From positions 15,569,501-15,633,500 of the forward strand of contig NC_088303.1 of the NCBI RefSeq assembly GCF_032854445.1: a stretch of DNA of 64,000 bases. Reading direction: 5' to 3'. This DNA comes from Liolophura sinensis (Eukaryota > Mollusca > Polyplacophora > Chitonida > Chitonidae). Both the position numbers and the translations under genes were made by a program. How positions within the stretch are numbered: the first letter of the stretch is position 1; the number at the start of each line of letters is the position of its first letter. Positions 26,563 to 40,100 of the stretch are shown piece after piece. The notes under the pieces are model-generated. The model ran no database searches. It saw nothing but the letters and a program-made list of their open reading frames with translations, and had not been told where the DNA came from.

Positions 26563-26734
26563 CATGCTGGCGTCCTCTCCGGCCATACGTGGGAAGATGT
26601 GGCAACAACGTGCGGATGGTCGTGGGTTTCCCCTGGGCTCTGCCGGGTTCCCTCCCACCATGATGCTGTCCGCCGTTGTATAAGTGAAATATTCTTGAAT
26701 ACAGCGTTAAGCACAAATCAAATAAATAAATAAA
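26563..26734 (+). mobile_element. tRNA-derived SINE (family 1), 5' truncated
   Basis: CATGCTGGCGTCCTCTCCGG through GGATGGTCGTGGGTTTCC, CTCCCACCATGATGCTG, GTGAAATATTCTTGAATAC and an AAATAAATAAAT tail. Flanked by TATTATTTTGACGA (26549-26562) and TATTACTTTGACGA (26735-26748), a 14-bp target duplication with one mismatch. Confidence 0.9.
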
Positions 26735-26748
26735 TATTACTTTGACGA

Positions 26749-28137
26749 AGAACCGTTAATAAACCGGATTTTAATTCCTAGCAGTAGGCCTACACATATA
26801 CTTGGCCCATCCCCGATGTATATAATCAATGCTTAGCATCAGAGGAGGAAACAGTGCTATAAGAATGTCTATTAAAACGTCTGTAAGACATGACCCGACT
26901 CCATCGGGAATGAAAAAACAACTATATTGGGTAGGCCTAGGGCGTGAAAAAAAGGCGAAGTGGAGGCGTATACGTAGGCCCACGTGTGTAGGCTATATCA
27001 TATTTGGGCATACGTGAAGTGCTCCATCGGCAGTTCTGCGTGAATGTCACAGCTAGAATTAATCATCATCGATCGATAAATAAATTGGGCATACGTGCAG
27101 CATTGCAGTGAATGAATACCCCACATGAACATCGATCAACCCACGAACGCGCGAATCCACATTTGCGGCAACGTGAGAGCTGGAGGACTAGTCTTAAGTT
27201 TTGGTCTTAAGAAATTAAATGTACTCTGAAGGCTATAGGCCTATATATAATATGTGTATACTGCTACTTCGGCGGTCATCTTTATAAAGGCCCCGGCGTT
27301 ATTTGATAATTTGATCTTACTTAAAAGAGGTGAGTGGAAATCAGTTAAATGTAAATACATGTATATACGGTAAGGTATAGGCCCATATATGGGTCAGGTA
27401 GGCCTATTTACAATGTATGTACAAATTAATAATATGTTCTTAACGCCCCTATTAACTTAACAATATTCAGATGTTACATTTTTGGCATATGAAAACATAT
27501 ACACTATTTGACTGGAGCTTTTATGACCTCCATGTCATGTACTTGTATCTTCCTGCATATCACGCCAGTCTTCCTGTCAACATCTTTTTAGTGCTGCCTC
27601 AGTGTACAAACGCCATGCCGTTCGAAGATGCTGAGAAGACAAGCCCTTTCAATTTTTCAGTTCAAATTTCCGTTCTATCTTCATTAAGAGAGCAACATTA
27701 AGGACAAGTAACTCCGGAGTCAATCTCCTCCGGCTAGACGTAATCAGTGTTGTAGCTATTATCTTATATTATCTTATCATTAAATATTTTTGTACGAATG
27801 ATGGTAGTAAGATAAAGGCCTAGGCCTATGTCGATTGAAAATTTTGGCGGTTTGATGAAAAACGCGTGCAATAATACAAGTCATTGGGATTTACTGTTCG
27901 ACCCGTTTAAAAATGCAGATATATAGGCTGTACGAAAAATTTCCTCAAACAAATGTTTTACAAAGATAAGCCACATTTTGGAATAGATATAGCCTGGGCC
28001 GGCGTCAAGTTTACATAGATGTCAGGACAGTGCTGCAGAGGTTTGAAAGCCAGTCATACACAGATCCTATCGCTGCGAGAAGTGTGTGACCTCCAGTCCG
28101 GTGAAGGTGATCAGCTGTAAGCAGGCGGTACATCACC
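26749..28137. other. Upstream region of the CoA-transferase gene
   Basis: No exon or repeat recognised. The promoter must lie here or in an unseen 5' exon. I see no convincing TATA box just upstream of the ATG at 28138. Confidence 0.4.
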
Positions 28138-31100
28138 ATGGCTTTACGTTCCGTGGCTAGGGTTACTGGCCTCTTGGAAAGGCATGTTCCCTTAATCACA
28201 GCCAACAGACAATTTTATCTGTATTCACCTGAGCCATTCCACCCTCTCGTTGACTGCACCCCTCGATGGACGTCGTCAGAGGATGCCGTGAAAGTGGTCG
28301 AGTCAGGTAGGTTATTACTAGTTAGACACGGAAAATGACCACCCAGTAATTACAGGGTAATTTGACATGACAGTTCAGATAATAACATTCTCCTGAAGCC
28401 GCCCAAAATGCCGTTCTCGATGAAGGTGGCAAAAATTGGGGGGAGTTGTAAGGACTAGGGTTATATAATTTACGTGTAGCCCCAGATGGCAACTTTAACC
28501 CCTTTCTTTATATTGGAGTTCATGCTGGCTTCCTCTCCGGCCGTAAGTGGGAAGGTCTGGCTAAAACCAGCGGATGGTCGTGGGTTTCCCCCGGGCTCTG
28601 CCCGGTTTCCACCCATCATAATGTTGGCCGCCGTCGTATGAGTGAAATATTTTTGAGTAAAGTGTAAAGTACCAATGAAAATAAATAAAATTCTTTATAT
28701 TGGACTGACGAAGTATCGCAGTCACAGGGGGAACAATAGGTACACCATATACCAATTTACGCCATGTCCGATAAGTCCTTTCCAAACAATGGCTGCAGTC
28801 CAAAAGCAGTGTCAACTTTGATTCTTACCGCTCAACTCGCCCGCACATGCAACACCTCACATATATTCCACTTGGTAAGGACACACGAGACCCAATTTCA
28901 GCTCACAGTTATGGCTAAAGCAGCCATTTTACCGTTACCACAGTTATGGGCCTTGAAAAAGTTATTGTTCCCATATGGCGAATAGGTGAAACCTGAAAGA
29001 TGTGTCGTGAATACGGGGCTGGTGTGCCATTACCGATTGGCAAATGCCTGGGATGTTGTGCGCACGGTCAAGCTGAGAGGGAAGAGTCAAAGTTGACACC
29101 ACTTTGGAACTGCAGTCATTGTTTGGAGAGGACTTAATCGGTGGATGGTTTGCCATTGGTTCCCCCTGTGGCTACAATACTTTGCCAGCCTAGTATAAAG
29201 AGAGGATTTGAAGTATTGCTTATACCAATACACCACTGGAGTTGATGTATTAGAATGTTGTTTTTAGACGCCTTTAAGATGGATGAACATGGTAAGGGTT
29301 GAATGCACATGTGGGTGTGTCACATGGTTTTGTCCCATGAACTACATCTGAAAAGGGTCTCCTCCATATTTGGATAACCTAATTCAGCGAAGGAGGAATG
29401 AATTGATGTAAGTAGTGATGTAGAAACTTAAACGTAAATATAACCCTAGTCTTTACAACAGCCAGATATGGGCTTTGTGGTCGCGTGTTTGAATCTAGCT
29501 TCAAAAGTTCAGAAGTAAGTTGCACGTTTACAACGTAGGTTTATCTGACACTGTCATGCAGTGTCACTGAGAAATGTCTGCGTGGAACCTGACTGGTAAA
29601 GGGTGGAGGTTTAAATTTCAATCAACCTATACAGTGCTGAAGTAGGCCTATAGAGGGATTGCACATGACGTCGTCACTTTGGCAGAACAGTAGCCAGGTA
29701 GCCATATTGGAGTCCTGTTAACATGAGCTGCTATAGCCACAGTACTCCAATATGGCTACGAGAAGTAGGTCATGCAATCCTTCTATACAGTTTCACTTGA
29801 ACTAAGGGTAGCCATATTAGTCTATCTGGCAACAAAAATGAAAAAGCAACGATGTTAGCACCTTATAGAGGTTAATGTTCCAAAACACAGGCCTTCAGTG
29901 TAGGAGAAACTCTGATCACATAAATGAAATAATGAATGAATAAATCATTAAGTTTAGCTATAAAATCCTGACCATGGTTGAGAGATGCTTATTTATTATT
30001 TATGTAAAGGTGAAATGTCAGGATTTCCTTCACTGATAAATGGGATATTTCAGTCGGTTTGATATCACTTTTTTCATCACCATGACATTTTAATATTTCA
30101 CACCCAGGCGTGAAAAACCATAATCTGTTTGTGGATTCCCACGACTAAAAACACTGCTTAAACTTGTTCAAATACACAAAATCATGACATTGTCAAAATG
30201 TAAATTACAAACAGAACATTGCACACTGAGTCTGAATATCGAAACTATTTTTCAATTGAGAGGTGAGAGTGATAACCCATTAGACACAAAGCTGATAACA
30301 GATTGTTAATGGTAAAACCAAAAAGACTTTCCTGTCTTTTGTCCGATAAGAACGCATCAGTTAAAGAACTTTTATGAGCAAACTTATGTTGCAAATGAAA
30401 ATGATATAATGAATCCATCAGACCATATTATTTGTCATGAAACTGTTTGTTGTGCATCAATTTGTTTATTTCTCTAGGCAACAGGGTGTTTATTCATAGT
30501 GCCGCAGCCACGCCGTTGAAGCTGGTCGACGCAATGGTGGAGTATGGCATCAAGGAGAAACTCAAGGATGTAGAATGTATCCACATTCACACAGAGGGTC
30601 CAGCATCTTATAACAAACCAGAGTGTGACGGTAAATATCCACATTCACACAGAGGGACCAGCATCTTATAACAAACCAGAGTGTGACGGTAAATATCCAC
30701 ATTCACACAGAGGGTCCAGCATCTTATAACAAACCAGAGTGTGACGGTAAATATCCACATTCACACAGAGGGACCAGCATCTTATAACAAACCAGAGTGT
30801 GACGGTAAATATCCACATTCACACAGAGGGTCCAGCATCTTATAACAAAACAGAGTGTGACGGTAAATATCCACATTCACACAGAGGGACCAGCATCTTA
30901 TAACAAAACAGAGTGTGACAGTAGATATCCACATTCACACAGAGGGACCAGCATCTTATAACAAAACAGAGTGTGACAGTAGATATCCACATTCACACAG
31001 AGGGTCCAGCATCTTATAACAAACCACAGTGTGACGGTAAATATCCACATTCACACAGAGGGACCAGCATCTTATAACAAAACAGAGTGTGATGGTAAAT

Positions 31101-34100
31101 ATCCACGTTCACACAGAGGGACCAGCATCTTATAACAAAACAGAGTGTGATGGTAAATATCCACATTCACACAGAGGGACCAGCATCTTATAACAAAACA
31201 GAGTGTGACAGTAGATATCCACATTCACACAGAGGGTCCAGCATCTTATAACAAAACAGAGTGTGACAGTAGATATCCACATTCACACAGAGGGACCAGC
31301 ATCTTATAACAAACCAGAGTGTGACAGTAGATATCCACATTCACACAGAGGGACCAGCATCTTATAACAAAACAGAGTGTGACAGTAGATATCCACATTC
31401 ACACAGAGGGTCCAGCATCTTATAACAAACCACAGTGTGACGGTAAATATCCACATTCACACAGAGGGACCAGCATCTTATAACAAACCAGAGTGTGACG
31501 GTAAATATCCACATTCACACAGAGGGACCAGCATCTTATAACAAAACAGAGTGTGACAGTAGATATCCACATTCACACAGAGGGACCAGCATCTTATAAC
31601 AAAACAGAGTGTGACAGTAGATATCCACATTCACACAGAGGGACCAGCATCTTATAACAAAACAGAGTGTGACAGTAGATATCCACATTCACACAGAGGG
31701 TCCAGCATCTTATAACAAACCAGAGTGTGACGGTAAATATCCACATTCACACAGAGGGTCCAGCATCTTATAACAAACCAGAGTGTGACGGTAAATATCC
31801 ACATTCACACAGAGGGACCAGCATCTTATAACAAACCAGAGTGTGACAGTAGATATCCACATTCACACAGAGGGTCCAGCATCTTATAACAAACCAGAGT
31901 GTGACGGTAAATATCCACATTCACACAGAGGGACCAGCATCTTATAACAAACCAGAGTGTGACGGTAAATATCCACATTCACACAGAGGGACCAGCATCT
32001 TATAACAAACCAGAGTGTGACAGTAGATATCCACATTCACACAGAGGGACCAGCATCTTATAACAAAACAGAGTGTGACAGTAGATATCCACATTCACAC
32101 AGAGGGTCCAGCATCTTATAACAAACCAGAGTGTGACGGTAAATATCCACATTCACACAGAGGGACCAGCATCTTATAACAAACCAGAGTGTGACGGTAA
32201 ATATCCACATTCACACAGAGGGACCAGCATCTTATAACAAAACAGATTGTGACAGTAAATATCCACATTCACACAGAGGGTCCAGCATCTTATAACAAAC
32301 CAGAGTGTGACGGTAAATATCCACATTCACACAGAGGGACCAGCATCTTATAACAAACCAGAGTGTGAGGGTAAATATCCACATTCACACAGAGGGTCCA
32401 GCATCTTATAACAAACCAGAGTGTGACAGTAAATATCCACATTCACACAGAGGGACCAGCATCTTATAACAAACCAGAGTGTGACAGTAAATATCCACAT
32501 TCACACAGAGGGTCCAGCATCTTATAACAAACCAGAGTGTGATGGTAAATATCCACATTCACACAGAGGGACCAGCATCTTATAACAAAACAGAGTGTGA
32601 CAGTAGATATCCACATTCACACAGAGGGTCCAGCATCTTATAACAAAACAGAGTGTGACGGTAAATATCCACATTCACACAGAGGGTCCAGCATCTTATA
32701 ACAAAACAGAGTGTGACAGTAGATATCCACATTCACACAGAGGGACCAGCATCTTATAACAAACCAGAGTGTGACGGTAAATATCCACATTCACACAGAG
32801 GGTCCAGCATCTTATAACAAACCAGAGTGTGACGGTAAATATCCACATTCACACAGAGGGACCAGCATCTTATAACAAACCAGAGTGTGACGGTAAATAT
32901 CCACATTCACACAGAGGGACCAGCATCTTATAACAAACCAGAGTGTGACGGTAAATATCCACATTCACACAGAGGGACCAGCATCTTATAACAAACCAGA
33001 GTGTGACGGTAAATATCCACATTCACACAGAGGGACCAGCATCTTATAACAAACCAGAGTGTGACGGTAAATATCCACATTCACACAGAGGGTCCAGCAT
33101 CTTATAACAAAACAGAGTGTGACGGTAAATATCCACATTCACACAGAGGGACCAGCATCTTATAACAAACCAGAGTGTGACGGTAAATATCCACATTCAC
33201 ACAAAGGGACCAGCTTCTTATAACAAACCAGAGTGTGACGGTAAATATCCACGTTCACACAGAGGGACCAGCATTTTATAACAAACCAGAGTGTGACGGT
33301 AAATATCCACATTCACACAGAGGGACCAGCATCTTATAACAAACCAGAGTGTGACAGTAGATATCCACGTTCACACAGAGGGACCAGCATCTTATAACAA
33401 ACCAGAGTGTGACGGTAAATATCCACATTCACACAGAGGGTCCAGCATCTTATAACAAAACAGAGTGTGACGGTAAATATCCACATTCACACAGAGGGAC
33501 CAGCATCTTATAACAAACCAGAGTGTGACGGTAAATATCCACATTCACACAGAGGGTCCAGCATCTTATAACAAAACAGAGTGTGACGGTAAATATCCAC
33601 ATTCACACAGAGGGACCAGCATCTTATAACAAACCAGAGTGTGACGGTAAATATCCACATTCACACAGAGGGACCAGCATCTTATAACAAACCAGAGTGT
33701 GACAGTAGATATCCATATTCACACAGAGGGACCAGCATCTTATAACAAACCAGAGTGTGACGGTAAATATCCACATTCACACAGAGGGACCAGCATCTTA
33801 TAACAAAACAGAGTGTGACAGTAGATATCCACATTCACACAGAGGGACCAGCATTTTATATCAGACCAGAGTGCGATGGTAAATATCCACATTCACACAG
33901 AGGGACCAGCATCTTATAACAAAACAGAGTGTGACAGTAGATATCCATATTCACACAGAGGGACCAGCATCTTATAACAAACCAGAGTGTGACGGTAAAT
34001 ATCCACATTCACACAGAGGGACCAGCATCTTATAACAAACCAGAGTGTGACGGTAAATATCCACATTCACACAGAGGGACCAGCATCTTATAACAAACCA

Positions 34101-37100
34101 GAGTGTGACGGTAAATATCCACATTCACACAGAGGGACCAGCATCTTATAACAAACCAGAGTGTGACGGTAAATATCCACATTCACACAGAGGGTCCAGC
34201 ATCTTATAACAAAACAGAGTGTGACGGTAAATATCCACATTCACACAGAGGGACCAGCATCTTATAACAAACCAGAGTGTGACGGTAAATATCCACATTC
34301 ACACAGAGGGACCAGCATCTTATAACAAACCAGAGTGTGACAGTAGATATCCATATTCACACAGAGGGACCAGCATCTTATAACAAACCAGAGTGTGACA
34401 GTAGATATCCACATTCACACAGAGGGACCAGCATCTTATAACAAAACAGAGTGTGACAGTAGATATCCACATTCACACAGAGGGACCAGCATCTTATAAC
34501 AAACCAGAGTGCGATGGTAAATATCCACATTCACACAGAGGGTCCAGCATCTTATAACAAACCAGAGTGTGACGGTAAATATCCACATTCACACAGAGGG
34601 ACCAGCATCTTATAACAAACCAGAGTGTGACGGTAAATATCCACATTCACACAGAGGGTCCAGCATCTTATAACAAAACAGAGTGTGACGGTAAATATCC
34701 ACATTCACACAGAGGGTCCAGCATCTTATAACAAAACAGAGTGTGACAGTAGATATCCACATTCACACAGAGGGTCCAGCATCTTATAACAAACCAGAGT
34801 GTGACGGTAAATATCCACATTCACACAGAGGGTCCAGCATCTTATAACAAACCAGAGTGTGACGGTAGATATCCACATTCACACAGAGGGACCAGCATCT
34901 TATAACAAACCAGAGTGTGACAGTAGATATCCACATTCACACAGAGGGACCAGCTTCTTATAACAAACCAGAGTGTGACGGTAAATATCCACATTCACAC
35001 AGAGGGACCAGCATCTTATAACAAAACAGAGTGCGACGGTAAATATTCACGTTCACACAGAGGGACCAGCATCTTATAACAAACCAGAGTGTGACAGTAG
35101 ATATCCACATTCACACAGAGGAACCATGATCTTATAACAAACCAGAGTGTGACGGTAAATATCCACATTCACACAGAGGGACCAGCATCTTATAACAAAA
35201 CAGATTGTGACAGTAAATATCCACATTCACACAGAGGGACCAGCATCTTATAACAAACCAGAGTGTGACAGTAAATATCCACATTCACACAGAGGGACCA
35301 TGATCTTATAACAAACCAGAGTGTGACGGTAAATATCCACGTTCACACAGAGGGACCAGCATTTTATAACAAAACAGAGTGTGACAGTAGATATCCACAT
35401 TCACACAGAGGGACCAGCATCTTGTAACAAAACAGAGTGTGACGGTAAATATCCACATTCACACAGAGGGACCAGCATCTTATAACAAACCAGAATGTGA
35501 CAGTAAATATCCACATTCACACAGAGGAACCATGATCTTATAACAAACCAGAGTGTGACGGTAAATATCCACATTCACACAGAGGGACCAGCATCTTATA
35601 ACAAACCAGAGTGTGACGGTAAATATCCACATTCACACAGAGGGACCATGATAAGTAGATAGGTGTTTTGAGGTTTGTGGGCAAGGTAAGCTGATATCCT
35701 ACTCAGAAAGTATGTTTCAACTAAAGTAATATTTTATAACACTTGTTTGCCCCTGAAAGAGAAAATTTTGAAGCAAGATTTTAGGTCATTTACTGTAAAC
35801 AAATGGAGGTATGTAGGACCTCAAGTGAAAAATCTACATTCACACTGAGGGAACAGCATCTACACTAATAACATGGCTTTAAAAATAGTTGGCCTTGAAG
35901 TGGGGGGCGGGGGGAGTGAAGGAAAAGAAGAGGTATCCATCTTATAAAACACACAGTGAAAGTATTGTGTATTGAAAGTATGTTAGTATGATTCTAACCG
36001 CTTCATTTTACAAAAAAAAAAATTGTATGTGACTGATATGGGTAGCATTGAATTATGTGTATTGTTTTTTGGGGAAGGGGGGGGGGAGGTTGTCACTTTC
36101 ATTTTCAGTTCTTGTCCACAGTATATAACTATATTCTTCTGCTTTAATTTCAGGTATTTTCCGGAGTAGTTCCTTATTTACTGGAGCAAACTGCCGAGCG
36201 GCTATAAATAGTGGCAGAGCAGACTACACTCCCATATTTCTGGGTGAAATCCCACTGCTCTTCCGAAGGAAGATTCTGAATTTGGATGTTGCCCTCATCT
36301 CAGTCAGTCCACCAGACAAACATGGCTTCTGTACGCTTGGACCCAGTGTAGATTGTACTCGAGCAGCCATACAAAATGCAAAGTACATCATCGGTGAGTG
36401 TGTGGTTAGTACTCACTAGTTACCTCCCTTAGATTAACAGACTCTCAGCATGTTCGGTACAGCAATTGAGTGCAGTCAGATGCAAATCCCTTATCTTTGA
36501 ACCAGGTCTGAATTTAAGTCACATTTTGGAAATCAAATGGAGAAAAATCTACTTTTCATGAACTGAGCAAGACCTTTCCAATCAATACCCATAAACCTGA
36601 CTGCAGTCATATAGTGAAGCTAAAGAACTTCTTCCAAATCAAATTGATAAATAAATGAAAAGGCCCTATATAGTGAAATATTGTTTGACGTACCATTTAT
36701 ATCGATTAACATTCATTCATTTTCGTGAAGCATGCTACTATACATATGCTAATAGAAAATTGTAATTAAGATTTTGATACTGGTGTAGACAGTTTGTAAC
36801 TTCTGTATGCTGCCCATTCAATTACAACTTTTACATATGCGTGTATATTAAGACATTTCTGTCTACCAACTTTATAATTCTCTAATCAAGGGTTACATGT
36901 ATTAATTAGTACTTTTCAGGATATTACATGTAGATCATATATGTACTTTTGACATTATTATGAGATTTGACTCGATGGACAGAGGCCTCTGTGGCTCAGT
37001 TGGTAAGCGCACTAGCGCAGCGTAATGACCCAGGAGCCTCTCACCAATGAGCTGAGTTCAAGTCCAGCTCATGCTGGCTTCCTCTCTGGCCGTAAGTGGG

Positions 37101-40100
37101 AAGGTCTGCCAGCACCTTCGGATGGTCTTGGGTTTCTGCTCGGTTTCTTCCCACCATAATGCTGGCAGCTGTCGTCTAAGTGAAATATTCTTGAGTACGG
37201 CATAAAGCACCAATCAAATGAATAAATAAATTGAATCGATAGACAGATTTGAGGCATATCCTTATGTACATGTATGCATTTTGACCTGTAAATGTATGAA
37301 CTCCAGCAAATTGATAATATTGTCCATGAATATTCTTGTGCAGTGGTAGCTATTATTATCAAAAACTTTTTTTATTTTATTTCAAATTTTATTCACTTCT
37401 TGAAATGAACTAATTTATGTGTTCCCTGTTGCAGGTTTGGTCAACCAGAAGATGCCAAGGACGTTTGGGGATGGAGTCATCCACAGTTCACATTTTGATG
37501 CGATGGTGGAAGAGGATTTGCCTCTTTATGAGTTAAAAACACACAAGCCAAGCCCTGCAGAAAAGGCTATTGGTCAGTTGATTGCAGACAACCTTGTTCA
37601 GGATGGGGCTACTTTACAGATGGGTGAGTGTAAATTTTGTAGGATTACTAGTTCATACTGAAAGCAGTTCCCTGGCTTACTAGAGGCAAACTCTTGACAC
37701 TATCGTGACAACTTACGCTTGGGCCTTAATGTATCTAACCCTCTTTTAAAAATATGTAAAATGTATTTATTTGGTTTGTTGGTGTTTTAGGTCCTCCTTA
37801 AGAATATTACTCTGACCTAAGACAGTATTATAATATGGTGGGAGGAAAGTGGGCAGAGCTCAGGGGAAACTCAAGGCCATTTGCAGGTTCCTAAATATGT
37901 AAAAAAAAAAACTTTAATTCATCACAGGTTGAAAGAGAGATTGTCATTAGGATATGTAAATTCAAGTAGCAAGAGACAACCTATCAATTTTGTGAACATT
38001 ACCATCTCTACAGGTATTGGCAGTATACCTGATGCTGTCCTGTCTGCTCTCAAGACCCACCGTGACCTTGGCATTCATTCTGAGATGGTGAGCGATGGAA
38101 TCATTGACCTTGTGGATTGTGGTGCTGTGACAAATGCCCGTAAGGTCATCCAGACTGGCAAGATCGTCACTGGCTTTGCAATTGGGACTGAAAGACTGTA
38201 CAAATTTTTGGATGACAATCCATTTATAGGTGAGTTTTGGAATGTTTGAGATGATTTATATACTTTCTTATTTTACAGATCTGATGAATGTTGTGAACTT
38301 TTTTCACTGTCCATAGTTTTTCTACTTAGCATTTATTTTTATATGCCCCACCTTAGGCAAAGCATATTGTTACAGCGATTTTGTCCATCTGTACGTCTGT
38401 ATTTGTGTCGGGGCTATAATTGCAATTGTTTTCCACATAGTTTTAATTTTTGGCGTATACATAGATATACAGTCACGGCTCACATTTGTCCATTTTCACT
38501 TTTGCCATGGTAACCAGGTTTTCCTTACATATACTAAATAAATAGAAATGATTTCTTTTTCCAGGCTACAACTCCAATTGTTTTCCGCAGAAAGTTTTCA
38601 TTTTTGTCAGACACATTTGTCATGTGGTTGTCATGGTAACCACGTACCTATCATCAACACCTATGAAGATTCCCATCAGGGGTTATATTCACTGCAGTGC
38701 TGTTGGTATTCTTTTATACATTTCAAACAAATGCATTTGTTGGGGCATATGTTGTGTTCACCTGAACTCTTCGTCATAAATTCCAGTGTGTTGAACAATC
38801 TCTTTGAGAAGTTATAAACTGAGTATTCCAACCTATAATTTATGCGGCAACAACAACATCATTGAGAATGTGTCAACATGTAGTCTTTCCAGTTCTTTGA
38901 AAACTTTTGACTGTATGAAGAGACCACAGTCCCAGTTTACAATGGAGGTAGTTGCAAACTGTGTCTGGCATAAATTACATGACAATGTATGGTGTAGAGA
39001 TATGTCACCATGGTAAATGCACTTGGCGTACTGCATTGTAAAACAGGGCCCTGGTGTTTTCACATCCTTTGGGCTCTCTTATTAGTTTTCACCTGTACAC
39101 AGCAGATGTTATTTCACTTGTGCACAACAGACGTAATTTCACTTGAAAGGACAGAGCAAGGAAACGGGACTGCTTGGCCTGGTATCAGTAAAGTGTGACT
39201 AGGTGGGGTGTCATATCTAGTGTCTTTGGCATGATTCTTTAGTGGTGGCAGTACTTTGGTGGCATGGATATGCCCTACTACAAGAAGACACTGTATATGT
39301 ACACACAATTAATGACTCCCCGGCATACATACATACATGTACATACATACGTTTACCCTGGATTCTACGATGCACAGTTCAGAAGGCCACCAGCACCACT
39401 GTGGACCTGTTCTGGTGTGGGACATTATTTCATTTTGATGAGACTACATCAAAACACATGTACACATCATCACTGGGGTAAATGTATACCCAGGGTGCGG
39501 TTGTTTGAAACTGTTTCAAGACTTATTACCAAACTGAACTTTAAGCCAAGTCTTCAATTTTGTACTTAGCCCAAAAATAATTGTGTAACTGAATATTAAA
39601 TATGTACTAAATCTGCTGCTTTTATACTCTGACTTTGAACAGCTATATTGGCTGCAGAGTTGGGCTAAAATCTTAAATATAAAACTTAACTTAATTGACT
39701 TAATACAAGTATTAGCTAATACACTTTCAAACAACTGGGCCCTGTATCTGCAGTAAATGGACATAGGGACATTTATGTGTTATTTTCTGTATACATGATT
39801 ATCTATATGCACTGACTTTGGACAGGTTCCTACATTTATCTCTCTGTCAGATGGTTAGCCCATGATTCAGAAACCTCTCAAGGTCACTGTGAGGTCATGT
39901 CAACTTCAGACATGTTAGACATGCTTCCTCTCCGGTCAAACATAGGAAACTCCAGCAACTTGGGGATGATCGTGGCTTTCCACTGGGCTCTTCCCAGTTT
40001 CCTCTAACCATAATGCTGGCTGCCATTGTATAAGTGAAATGTTCTTGAGTGCGGTGTAAAACACCAGTGAAATAAATATATAAAATGAAGAAAAATAAAA

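Noticed and set aside
26327-26716. Open frames containing long Tyr-Ile runs
   Set aside because: Translations of the (TA)n microsatellite and two SINE copies.
30578-35652. Could the 58-bp or 28-bp arrays be CRISPR?
   Set aside because: Units are head-to-tail with no unique spacers, and the genome is eukaryotic with introns.
36992-37065. tRNA gene (A and B boxes present)
   Set aside because: No cloverleaf can be completed. The boxes belong to the head of a SINE bounded by a target duplication. The same applies to the head near 49530-49592.
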